Below are positions 1-6,149 of a stretch of DNA of 9,389 nucleotides, piece after piece (the first letter of the stretch is position 1; every line of letters begins with the position of its first letter). This DNA comes from Bacillota bacterium (GTDB lineage: Bacteria > Bacillota > Clostridia > Lachnospirales > Bianqueaceae). The stretch covers positions 1 through 9,389 of the forward strand of contig JAFVHC010000023.1 of NCBI GenBank assembly GCA_017474705.1, given 5' to 3'. A program made the translations under genes and the position numbers. A model generated the notes under the pieces. The model was given only the letters and a program-made list of their open reading frames with translations, searched no databases and was not told the origin of the DNA.

Positions 1-86
1 AGCTGCCGCAAATACAATGTATTATCACGAAACGCGCATAGATTTTGGATACAAGAGCCCTCCTCACAAATCGATCGAAAAACACC

Positions 87-115
87 TTGCATTCAAACCG
101 GTTCTGTATAATAAT
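87..115 (+). promoter_or_regulatory. Probable SigA-type promoter of the phosphohexomutase gene
   Basis: TTGCAT at 87-92 serves as a -35 box and the A/T run TATAATAAT at 107-115 as the -10 region. Spacing to the perfect TATAAT (107-112) is a short 14 bp, whereas AATAAT at 110-115 gives 17 bp, so the exact -10 is uncertain. The next gene starts about 30 bases downstream. The spacer holds the palindromic core AACCGGTT. The 86 bases before it hold no gene; a small palindrome (AATACA-A-TGTATT, 11-23) is the only other structure I see there. Confidence 0.6.
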
Positions 116-145
116 TGGTAATATCAAAACCAAAGGGGTGTCATC

Positions 146-1684
146 ATGACTGCTATATCCACTTTCGAAACCGGTTTCCGCCGTTTGCAGAACGGCAATG
201 ACGTCCGCGGTGCCGCCATCGCCACGGAGAAGGAACCTCTTACCCTGACACCGCAGCTGGCCGCCTGGATCGCCAAAGCTTTCGCCCGCTTCCTTGCGGA
301 GACCACCGGCAAACCGGCGAACGCCCTTAAGATCGGTCTCGGCCACGACAGCCGCATCACGGCAGCTGCACTGATGCAGGCCTCTGCCCTCGGCCTTTCC
401 GAAGCCCGGGTCTTCGACTGCGGCCTGATCACCACCCCGGCCATGTTCCAGTCGGTCATCCTGCCGGAAAGCGATTTTGATGGTTCGATCATGATCACAG
501 CCAGCCATCTTCCCTTCAACCGCAATGGGCTGAAATTCTTCACGAAACAAGGCGCCATCTCCCATGGAGATCTGGACCGCATCCTGGATATCGCCATCGA
601 ACTGGCGCGTCCCTTCGCGGGCGAAGCTCTTCCCTTCCCGGAAGATCCGGGCTCTGAACCGCTGCCCTTCGATCTGCAGGGACTCTACAGTGCCCACATG
701 AAGCAGATCATCTGTGATAGTGTCCGGGCTGCCGACTATGCACATCCCCTCGCCGGGCTGCACATCGTCGTAGACTCCGGCAATGGTGCCTCCGGCTTCT
801 TCGCTACGGATATACTGGAAGCCCTCGGCGCGGATATCAGCGGCAGTCAGTTCCTGGATCCGGACGGCCATTTCCCGAATCATATCCCCAACCCGGAAAA
901 CGAGACCGCCATGCGCTCGATCCGCGAGGCGGTCCTTGCCGCAAAGGCCGACCTGGGCGTCATCTTCGATTGTGATGGAGACCGCGGTGCGGTGGTCTTC
1001 GCCGACGGGACCGAGGTCAACCGCAACACGCTCATCGCGCTGCTTTCCGCCATCGTGGCTGAAACTGCGCCCGGCAGCTGGGTCGTCACGGATTCCGTGA
1101 CGTCCGATGAACTGGCCGACTTCCTGGAGAACGACCTGCACCTGCATCACCTGCGGTATCGCCGTGGCTATAAGAACGTTATCGACCGCGGGATCCAGTT
1201 GAACGAAGAGGGGTCTCCCTGCGAGCTGGCCATCGAGACCTCCGGCCACGGCGCGTTCCGTGAAAACCATTTCTCCGATGACGGCGCCTATATCGCGGTC
1301 AAGATCATATGCCGGATGGCCCGCATGAAGGCCGAGGGCGGACGGATCGAGGATCTGATCCGCGATCTGAGGCAGCCGGCCGAAGCCCGCGAGGTCCGTT
1401 TCTCGATCCTGACCGAGGATTTTGCCGCCTACGGTCAGCAGGTCCTTGCTGATTTCACAGAATTCTGTAACGCGGAACCTGCGTTCCATATCGTCGAACC
1501 CAACTATGAGGGCGTCCGGATCTCTTTTGACCTGGACGGCGTCCGCGGCTGGGTCCTGGTCCGCATGTCGCTGCATGATCCCGTGCTTCCGGTCAACCTG
1601 GAATCCTCCACCGTCGGCGGCTGCGACAAGGTATGGGCGCGGCTCATGCCTTTCTGGAACCGATATGATAAATTACAGGCTTGA
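146..1684 (+). CDS. Phosphomannomutase/phosphoglucomutase family protein (alpha-D-phosphohexomutase)
   Basis: Cytosolic enzyme of the alpha-D-phosphohexomutase superfamily, which moves phosphate between C1 and C6 of a hexose phosphate (mannose or glucose) to supply nucleotide-sugar and cell-envelope pathways. The 512-residue length fits a four-domain mutase. Visible motifs in order: the active-site loop TASH at 118-121, with Ser120 as the phosphorylated serine; the Mg-binding loop DCDGDR at 275-280; and the sugar-recognition loop ETSGH at 364-368. The C-terminal phosphate-binding region is R474-M-S-L-H-D-P near 474-480 followed by NLESS, instead of the usual RPSGTEP. The loop reads TASHLPFNRNG rather than TASHNP, which points to a divergent subfamily, so mannose versus glucose specificity cannot be read. 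The start is supported by AAGGGGTG at 133-140, five bases before ATG. It appears to be transcribed alone, and no clear intrinsic terminator follows. Family confident; substrate not. Confidence 0.9.
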   Translation: MTAISTFETGFRRLQNGNDVRGAAIATEKEPLTLTPQLAAWIAKAFARFLAETTGKPANALKIGLGHDSRITAAALMQASALGLSEARVFDCGLITTPAMFQSVILPESDFDGSIMITASHLPFNRNGLKFFTKQGAISHGDLDRILDIAIELARPFAGEALPFPEDPGSEPLPFDLQGLYSAHMKQIICDSVRAADYAHPLAGLHIVVDSGNGASGFFATDILEALGADISGSQFLDPDGHFPNHIPNPENETAMRSIREAVLAAKADLGVIFDCDGDRGAVVFADGTEVNRNTLIALLSAIVAETAPGSWVVTDSVTSDELADFLENDLHLHHLRYRRGYKNVIDRGIQLNEEGSPCELAIETSGHGAFRENHFSDDGAYIAVKIICRMARMKAEGGRIEDLIRDLRQPAEAREVRFSILTEDFAAYGQQVLADFTEFCNAEPAFHIVEPNYEGVRISFDLDGVRGWVLVRMSLHDPVLPVNLESSTVGGCDKVWARLMPFWNRYDKLQA

Positions 1685-1723
1685 TATTCTGTAAGCGCAT
1701 ATCACGATATTCATTATAACCAT

Positions 1724-1752
1724 TTGTATATACCTCCGGGGTGTGGTAAGAT
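1724..1752 (+). promoter_or_regulatory. SigA-type promoter of the MFS transporter gene
   Basis: TTGTAT at 1724-1729 and TAAGAT at 1747-1752 are separated by exactly 17 bp. Transcription would begin near 1759, giving a leader of about 27 bases with the ribosome site GGAGGT at 1775-1780. The spacer and -10 box lie inside the left arm and loop of the dyad described separately. Confidence 0.65.
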
Positions 1753-1782
1753 GCCAATATAAACCACCATCCTCGGAGGTAT
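1730..1782. repeat. Long imperfect inverted repeat spanning promoter spacer, -10 box and ribosome site
   Basis: The left arm (1730-1747) begins ATACCTCCG and the right arm (1763-1782) ends CGGAGGTAT, a perfect 9-bp match. The pairing continues inward through GGG/CCT (one G.T wobble) and TGGT/ACCA with a small bulge. The loop is about 15 bases (1748-1762). The right arm contains the ribosome site of the downstream transporter gene. At DNA level it could be an operator. In RNA made from further upstream it would fold and hide the ribosome site, but RNA from the local promoter lacks the left arm. There is no T tract, so it is not a standard terminator. Confidence 0.6.
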
Positions 1783-1785
1783 TCT

Positions 1786-2946
1786 ATGACCGCAAGAAGC
1801 CTTTGGAGCCGCAATTTCATCCTGATCAACCTGTGCTCCGTATTTGCTTCGTTCACGAACTTTGCCTATATCTATATCCTGCCCGTCCATATGCTGCGCA
1901 TCGGCGGCAGCAATACGGATGTCGGCCTGATGGGTGCCGGCATGACCATCCTCGGTCTGCTGACCCGTTTCGTCTTTTCACCTTTGATCGACCGGATCGG
2001 CCGTAAGCCCATGCTGATGGCCGGAGTCAGCCTGTTCACACTGAACGCCTTCGGCTTCTTTCTCCTGCGCAGCTCGGTCCCAGGCATCCTGCTGATGCGG
2101 TGCATGAGCGGCTTCTCCCAGGGCATCTTTTTCCCGGTCCCGCCCACCTGCATCTCCGATGTTTCACCTAAAGAAAAGCTGGTGGACGCACTGGGCATCT
2201 TCGGCATTTCCAGTTCCCTTCCGGCGATCTTCTCTCCGATCGTAGGCCTCTACCTGTACGACCACGTGTCTCCGGCGGCCTTTTTTACCGTGACCGCTTT
2301 AGTACCCCTCCTATCCTGTATCGCCGCCTTGTTGTACAAGGACGAATACAAGCCGGAGCCGGCCTCAGCCGGCACGCGCCAGCCGTTCCGGATCAGTACG
2401 GTCGTCGAAACTTCCGTGCTGCTGCCCTGCCTGCTGTTCTTCTTCGCCTGCTTCGGTTTCAGCGCCGTGAACAATTTTGTCCTCACCTTTGGCGAGAGCC
2501 GACACATCGCCGGTATGAGCCTGTTCTTTACCGTGCACAACCTGGCCATCGTGGCTACCCGTCTCATCGCGGGCCGGCTGCGGGCTAAACTGGCGGTCAA
2601 GCGGATCATCACCCTTGGTACGATCATTGCCGGGGTTGGCATCTTTATGATCGCCTTCGCGCATGACCTGGTCATGATGCTGGCGGCTTCCGTAGTCATC
2701 GCCTTCGGCGGGACGATCTACTCCCAGTATCTGCAAGCCGACGTTCTGCTCCGGGTCTCCGAAAAGCGCCGCGGCGTCGCCAATTCCCCCCTGATGCTCT
2801 TTCAGGATGTGGGTCAAGGCGCCGGTGCCGCCACGTTCGGTCTGACATCCGAGCATCTGGGATATCCCTGGACCTTTGCATCCGCCGGCATCATTGCCAT
2901 CCTTTCGGTCCTCTTCCACATCAAGGATCAAAAAAAGGAACGATAA
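1786..2946 (+). CDS. Major facilitator superfamily (MFS) transporter
   Basis: Integral membrane secondary transporter of 386 residues, the usual size for a 12-helix MFS permease. Hydrophobic stretches run throughout, and the signature loop between helices 2 and 3 is visible as R61...D69-R-I-G-R-K74 (motif A, DRxGRK). A more polar central loop around residues 188-206 separates the two halves. The C-terminus is short and charged (DQKKER). The substrate is not readable: no extra sensor, binding or ATPase domain is present, and drug, sugar or metabolite export are all possible. The start is set by GGAGGT at 1775-1780, five bases before ATG. It has its own promoter and terminator, so it is probably a single-gene unit. 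It lies 101 bases after the phosphohexomutase gene, with no evidence for shared function. Confidence 0.88.
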   Translation: MTARSLWSRNFILINLCSVFASFTNFAYIYILPVHMLRIGGSNTDVGLMGAGMTILGLLTRFVFSPLIDRIGRKPMLMAGVSLFTLNAFGFFLLRSSVPGILLMRCMSGFSQGIFFPVPPTCISDVSPKEKLVDALGIFGISSSLPAIFSPIVGLYLYDHVSPAAFFTVTALVPLLSCIAALLYKDEYKPEPASAGTRQPFRISTVVETSVLLPCLLFFFACFGFSAVNNFVLTFGESRHIAGMSLFFTVHNLAIVATRLIAGRLRAKLAVKRIITLGTIIAGVGIFMIAFAHDLVMMLAASVVIAFGGTIYSQYLQADVLLRVSEKRRGVANSPLMLFQDVGQGAGAATFGLTSEHLGYPWTFASAGIIAILSVLFHIKDQKKER

Positions 2947-2953
2947 ACTATTT

Positions 2954-2984
2954 CCAGCCTGCCGTCGTGGGCTGGTTTTTCTTG
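2954..2984 (+). terminator. Intrinsic terminator of the MFS gene
   Basis: CCAGCC (2954-2959) pairs with GGCTGG (2970-2975), a GC-rich 6-bp stem with a 10-base loop, followed at once by TTTTTCTT. It starts eight bases after the stop codon. Confidence 0.85.
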
Positions 2985-3011
2985 TATATTGGAAATAACG
3001 TATGCTATAAT
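2982..3011 (+). promoter_or_regulatory. Strong SigA-type promoter of the aldo/keto reductase operon
   Basis: TTGTAT (2982-2987) and a perfect TATAAT (3006-3011) are 18 bp apart, with an extended -10 TG at 3003-3004 (TGCTATAAT). The -35 box overlaps the end of the preceding terminator's T tract. The leader is about 40 bases. It contains CAGT-GCA-ACTG (3017-3027) and AACAAGCA (3035-3042), which resemble pieces of the downstream tandem repeat. Confidence 0.8.
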
Positions 3012-3043
3012 ATTGGCAGTGCAACTGTATCGGTAACAAGCAG

Positions 3044-3049
3044 AAAGGA
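3044..3049 (+). promoter_or_regulatory. Ribosome binding site deciding the reductase start
   Basis: AAAGGA ends eight bases before the ATG at 3058. A nearer in-frame ATG at 3049 overlaps this site and would have no ribosome site of its own, so 3058 is the better start. Confidence 0.75.
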
Positions 3050-3057
3050 TGTACAAC

Positions 3058-4179
3058 ATGAGTTATTTAGGAGAACAAATCCCGAAACTGGGCTTTGGCC
3101 TGATGCGCCTGCCCATGCTGGGACAAGAAGTGGACGTGGAGCAGGTCAAAGAGATGGTCGATCTTTTCCTGGACGCCGGCTTCACTTATTTTGATACTGC
3201 CTATGGTTATATCAACGGGAAATCCGAAGAAGCCATCAAGGTCGCTCTGGTAGATCGTTATCCGCGCGAGAGCTTCCAGCTGGCCACCAAGCTGCCGGCC
3301 TGGGCCGGCCCGAAGACCGCCGAAGAAGCCCAGCAGATGTTCTATACGTCCCTAGAGCGCACCGGCGCCGGTTATTTCGATTTCTATCTGCTGCACAACC
3401 TGGGCGATACCCGTACCGAAAGCTTTGACCGCTTCGGCATCTGGGACTTCGCGAAAGCTCGTAAAGAAGAAGGCCTGATCAAGCATCTGGGCTTCTCCTT
3501 CCATGACACGGCCGACAAGCTGGATCAGATCCTGACCCTCCATCCGGAAGTGGAATTCGTTCAGCTGCAGATCAACTACGCAGACTGGGAAGATCCGAAA
3601 GTGCAGTCCAAGCTCTGTCATGAAGTCGCCCGCAAGCATGGCAAGCCCGTGATCATCATGGAACCGGTCAAGGGTGGTTCGCTGGCGAACCTGCCTGAAC
3701 CTGTCGCCAAAGTCTTCCAGGAGGCCGATCCGGACGCGTCCCTTTCTTCTTGGGCGATCCGCTTCGCTGCTTCTGTTGAAGGCCTGATCGTAGCCCTCAG
3801 CGGCATGAGCAATGTGGAGCAGATGAAGGACAACCTCAAGACCATGAAAGACTTCCATCCCATGACCGTCGAGGAGTACAAGGTCATCGACGAAGCCCGC
3901 GCGGCTCTGAACGCGATCCCGCACATCCCCTGCACCGCCTGTCAGTACTGCGTCAAAGGATGTCCGATGGAGATCAACATCCCCGGCGTCTTTGAGGCGA
4001 TGAACAAAGTCTACATCTTCAATCACATGGATGCTGCCAGGGGCAGTTATGGATGGAACACCAGCCGCGGCGGCAAGGCTTCGGACTGCGTCCAGTGCGG
4101 ACAGTGTGAAGCGGCATGTCCGCAGCACATCAATATCATCGAACAGCTGCAGACCGCAGTCCAGATGTTTGAAGGATGA
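3058..4179 (+). CDS. Aldo/keto reductase with C-terminal 2x[4Fe-4S] ferredoxin domain
   Basis: Predicted cytosolic oxidoreductase of 373 residues. Residues 1 to about 285 form the aldo/keto reductase barrel: the tetrad is visible as D46 (FDTAYGY), Y51 or Y49, K78 (TKLP) and H113 (LLHN). The C-terminal part carries two ferredoxin-type motifs, CxxCxxCxxxCP at C292/295/298/302 and again at C344/347/350/354, enough for two [4Fe-4S] clusters. In this family the clusters are thought to let the enzyme exchange electrons with ferredoxin-like or flavin partners as well as nicotinamide; the substrate is unknown. The annotated start follows the ribosome site at 3044-3049. It is the first gene of an operon with the membrane protein starting at 4182, whose ribosome site lies in the last codons of this gene. 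All key residues are intact. Confidence 0.92.
   Translation: MSYLGEQIPKLGFGLMRLPMLGQEVDVEQVKEMVDLFLDAGFTYFDTAYGYINGKSEEAIKVALVDRYPRESFQLATKLPAWAGPKTAEEAQQMFYTSLERTGAGYFDFYLLHNLGDTRTESFDRFGIWDFAKARKEEGLIKHLGFSFHDTADKLDQILTLHPEVEFVQLQINYADWEDPKVQSKLCHEVARKHGKPVIIMEPVKGGSLANLPEPVAKVFQEADPDASLSSWAIRFAASVEGLIVALSGMSNVEQMKDNLKTMKDFHPMTVEEYKVIDEARAALNAIPHIPCTACQYCVKGCPMEINIPGVFEAMNKVYIFNHMDAARGSYGWNTSRGGKASDCVQCGQCEAACPQHINIIEQLQTAVQMFEG
4172..4176 (+). promoter_or_regulatory. Ribosome binding site for the downstream membrane protein
   Basis: AAGGA inside the last codons of the reductase gene lies five bases before ATG at 4182. The in-frame ATG at 4176 (ATGA overlap with the reductase stop) has no ribosome site, so 4182 is preferred, although 4176 would add only two residues. 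Confidence 0.6.
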
Positions 4180-4181
4180 CC

Positions 4182-4706
4182 ATGGTCGGATTCATTGCCT
4201 TAATCGTTTTTGTATTGATCGAATACGTATACCTGCAGCTGTACAACGATGCGATCCAGCGCATCCTGGATAAAAAGAAGGGCTGGGTCAATCGGCTGTT
4301 GCTGGCTGTACTGGTGCTGGTCTATGTGACCACGCTGTATACCTGGCTGCCGCATAAGCTGGGTGTTCAGATCACCTTGATGGATGGTGAGATCCCCCTC
4401 GAAGGAGGCGCGATCTACACGAACCTGACCATCATGTGCGGCGCGACCGCCGTCGCCATCGCTTTAGGGCTGCTCGGCCACATCTGGAGGTCCATGCGCC
4501 GCAAAGTGAAGTTCTCCGGTAAGTTCTTCCTTCTGGAAGTGCTTTTCATCGCCGCATTCGTGTTTGCTGCCACTCGGTTCATAGAGCGTGCTGACATCAT
4601 TTTCGAATACGCCCCGGAAACGGATACCAAATACATCGCGGCCTTCATCCTCGTCGGGATCTTCCTGATCGTCAGGATCAAGAAGAGGCTGGCAGAACCC
4701 TACTGA
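4182..4706 (+). CDS. Small multi-pass membrane protein of unknown function
   Basis: I do not recognise this 174-residue protein. It is strongly hydrophobic, with about five predicted membrane segments near residues 2-20, 37-57, 79-100, 110-131 and 149-166. These are separated by basic loops (DKKKG, RSMRRKVK) and it ends in a basic tail (RIKKRLAEPY). No cysteine clusters, heme ligand pairs or enzymatic motifs stand out. It is translationally coupled to the preceding iron-sulfur aldo/keto reductase: the reductase stop and this start are separated by two bases. A role as a membrane partner or anchor for that redox enzyme is an inference from position only. Its transcript should continue into the tandem repeat array and end at the terminator at 5058-5108. 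Confidence 0.8.
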   Translation: MVGFIALIVFVLIEYVYLQLYNDAIQRILDKKKGWVNRLLLAVLVLVYVTTLYTWLPHKLGVQITLMDGEIPLEGGAIYTNLTIMCGATAVAIALGLLGHIWRSMRRKVKFSGKFFLLEVLFIAAFVFAATRFIERADIIFEYAPETDTKYIAAFILVGIFLIVRIKKRLAEPY

Positions 4707-4724
4707 TCCTTCGATCCCTGTTTT

Positions 4725-5055
4725 AGGGCTCTGAAGCATACGAAAGAGACTCTGCTGCCCTGACAGTGGGTAAGTTTTAAAAACAAGCATACTGAAAAGG
4801 CTCTGCTATTCAGACAGTGGGTCAGGTTTTAAGAAACAAGCATACTGTAGATGCTCGCTTGCTCCACCAGTGGGTCATAACTTTGGAAGCAGACATACTG
4901 TAGACGCGGCGTTCCCTATTCAGTGGGTCATGGCCTGGGAACCAAGCATACTGCAGAGGCAACGTTCCCCTATCAGTGGGTCATGGCTTGGAAACAAACA
5001 TACTGTAGATGCTTCATTGCTCCACCCGTGGGTCGGGACTGAAAAAACAAGTATA
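4725..5055 (+). repeat. Degenerate tandem array of about 53-bp units in a 3' untranslated region
   Basis: The gene-free stretch 4707-5057 is filled by a tandem repeat. The conserved block CAGTGGGT recurs at 4764, 4815, 4868, 4921 and 4974, and as CCGTGGGT at 5026. CATAC recurs at 4737, 4788, 4841, 4894, 4947 and 4999, with a decayed TATAA at 5052. Steps are 51-53 bases. Exactly 22 bases separate CATAC from the next CAGTGGGT in all six units. The most conserved core is AACAAGCATACTGTAGA plus CAGTGGGTCATGG. The intervening bases differ but are related in pairs (units 1/2, 3/6, 4/5). Most units can form a hairpin around CATACTG. A 53-base period is not a multiple of three, so it does not encode a repeated peptide. 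First and last units are the most decayed, as is common in tandem arrays. Confidence 0.85.
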
Positions 5056-5057
5056 AC

Positions 5058-5108
5058 AAACAGGGATGTGTAAAACGATGACCTCGTTTCTTCACATCCC
5101 TGTTTTTT
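5058..5108. terminator. Large intrinsic terminator between convergent operons, probably bidirectional
   Basis: CAGGGATGTG (5061-5070) pairs perfectly with CACATCCCTG (5093-5102). An inner AAACGA/TCGTTT stem (5073-5078/5084-5089) has a five-base loop, and T6 follows at 5103-5108. Flanking AAA/TTT extends the stem. Read on the - strand the hairpin is followed by TTTGTTATACTTGTTTTTT, so it can also end the radical SAM operon, whose stop codon is about 30 bases away. Confidence 0.9.
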
Positions 5109-5136
5109 GGGTCATATGATCTTGCGTGCCAGATGG

Positions 5137-6147
5137 TTATGTTGCCTTCCTCGCACAGAATGGCGATTCGTAGAGTTTCCCATGCACAAAGTAGTTATAA
5201 GAGCGGCAGCCGGCGGCACACCTGGCGCCATATGCGCACTCGGCGCAGACACCGGTCAAAAGGGCCGGATCAAAAGCCCGATTGTATCGGAAAGCATCCG
5301 GATCATTCCAGATCTCTGCAAGGGTCCGTTCCCGCAGATTGCCTTCGATAAAGGAATCATCATACATCGCTTCACAACCCCGTACATTGCCGACACTGTC
5401 GATGCCGATCGCGCTCAAGCCCGCACTGCACCCGGGGAAAACACCTCCGCCGCGCAAAGCGCCTTCTTCTTCCGTAAAATACCCGATGTTGTCCGCGATG
5501 CCCAAAGTAAACGGTGCGCTTTCGGCATGTTTCCGAACAAACGAAATGACCTGCCTGAAATCAAAATGATAATCGATGCCGGTCGCGGCAGCGTTGCCCA
5601 TAGGGGAGCAGGCCTGCAGCTGCCAGGCAAAGATCGGATACTGCCGCAACGTATCGTACAGATCCTCCAGGACCTGCACATTCTCCGCGTTGAGCGTCGA
5701 TATGACAGACACGGGGACTCCTGCGGAAGTAAGCACGTCGATGGCGGCCAATGCCCGATCGAAGCTGCCCTCCTGCCGGTAGCGATCGTGCAGGATCCGT
5801 GTCCCATCCAGCGAGACCGCCACGGATTCCACCTGCGCCGCTTTGATCTTATCGATGAGTTCTTCGGAGAATAAAAACCCATTGGTGATGATCGCTGTGC
5901 GGATGCCCTGCGTGGTCAAAGCTGAAACGATCCTGTCCCAGTCTTTGCGGATAAACACTTCCCCTCCAATGAGAGAGACCCTCCTGCAGCCCAGATCCGA
6001 CAGCTGCCGGACCACGTCCAGGCATTCTTCCGTCATCAGTTCATGCGGCCGTGCTTTCCCGGCCCGCGACCCGCAATATGCGCAGGAAAAGCAGCAGGCC
6101 AGCGTGATCTCCCACACACAGGAGGTAAGCGCATATGGTACAGCCAT
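5137..6147 (-). CDS. Radical SAM/SPASM domain protein (candidate peptide- or protein-modifying enzyme)
   Basis: Predicted cytosolic radical S-adenosylmethionine enzyme of 336 residues. The [4Fe-4S]-SAM motif CX3CX2C is C18/C22/C25 (CCFSCAYC), followed by GGE at 61-63 and SLDG at 112-115, as in the radical SAM barrel. The C-terminus has the full seven-cysteine SPASM pattern: C240, G253-x4-C258, C301-x2-C304-x5-C310-x3-C314, and C331, which binds auxiliary iron-sulfur clusters. SPASM enzymes typically modify peptides (RiPP maturation) or act as sulfatase-maturing enzymes; some act in cofactor synthesis. No N-terminal peptide-recognition (RRE) domain is present. The chosen ATG (6145-6147) is two bases after the stop of the zinc-ribbon gene and has a weak GGGAGA site about 11 bases upstream. 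An in-frame extension to 6372 would run through that gene in another frame and is not credible. The small upstream protein is the obvious candidate partner or substrate (inference). Confidence 0.9.
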   Translation of the reverse strand: MAVPYALTSCVWEITLACCFSCAYCGSRAGKARPHELMTEECLDVVRQLSDLGCRRVSLIGGEVFIRKDWDRIVSALTTQGIRTAIITNGFLFSEELIDKIKAAQVESVAVSLDGTRILHDRYRQEGSFDRALAAIDVLTSAGVPVSVISTLNAENVQVLEDLYDTLRQYPIFAWQLQACSPMGNAAATGIDYHFDFRQVISFVRKHAESAPFTLGIADNIGYFTEEEGALRGGGVFPGCSAGLSAIGIDSVGNVRGCEAMYDDSFIEGNLRERTLAEIWNDPDAFRYNRAFDPALLTGVCAECAYGARCAAGCRSYNYFVHGKLYESPFCARKAT

Positions 6148-6149
6148 GA

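Noticed and set aside
1662..1703. Terminator after the phosphohexomutase gene
   Set aside because: GATATG/CATATC and TTACAG/CTGTAA can pair across the stop codon, but the stem is A/T-rich, interrupted by an internal loop, and no T tract follows.
2365..3039. 224-residue open frame on the - strand
   Set aside because: Antisense to the MFS gene and running through its terminator and the next promoter; composition is that of a shadow frame.
3352..4128. 258-residue open frame on the - strand
   Set aside because: Shadow of the aldo/keto reductase, which has all catalytic and cluster residues on the + strand.
4737..5055. CRISPR array
   Set aside because: The repeated block is degenerate, the 20-base intervals are related to one another rather than unique, they are shorter than usual spacers, and no cas gene or leader is present.
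4870..5073. 67-residue open frame inside the tandem array
   Set aside because: The 53-base period is not a multiple of three, so the frame shifts between units; no ribosome site and no conserved peptide.
5107..5874. 255-residue open frame on the + strand
   Set aside because: It is antisense to the radical SAM gene, whose cysteine motifs are complete on the - strand; the + product shows no domain.
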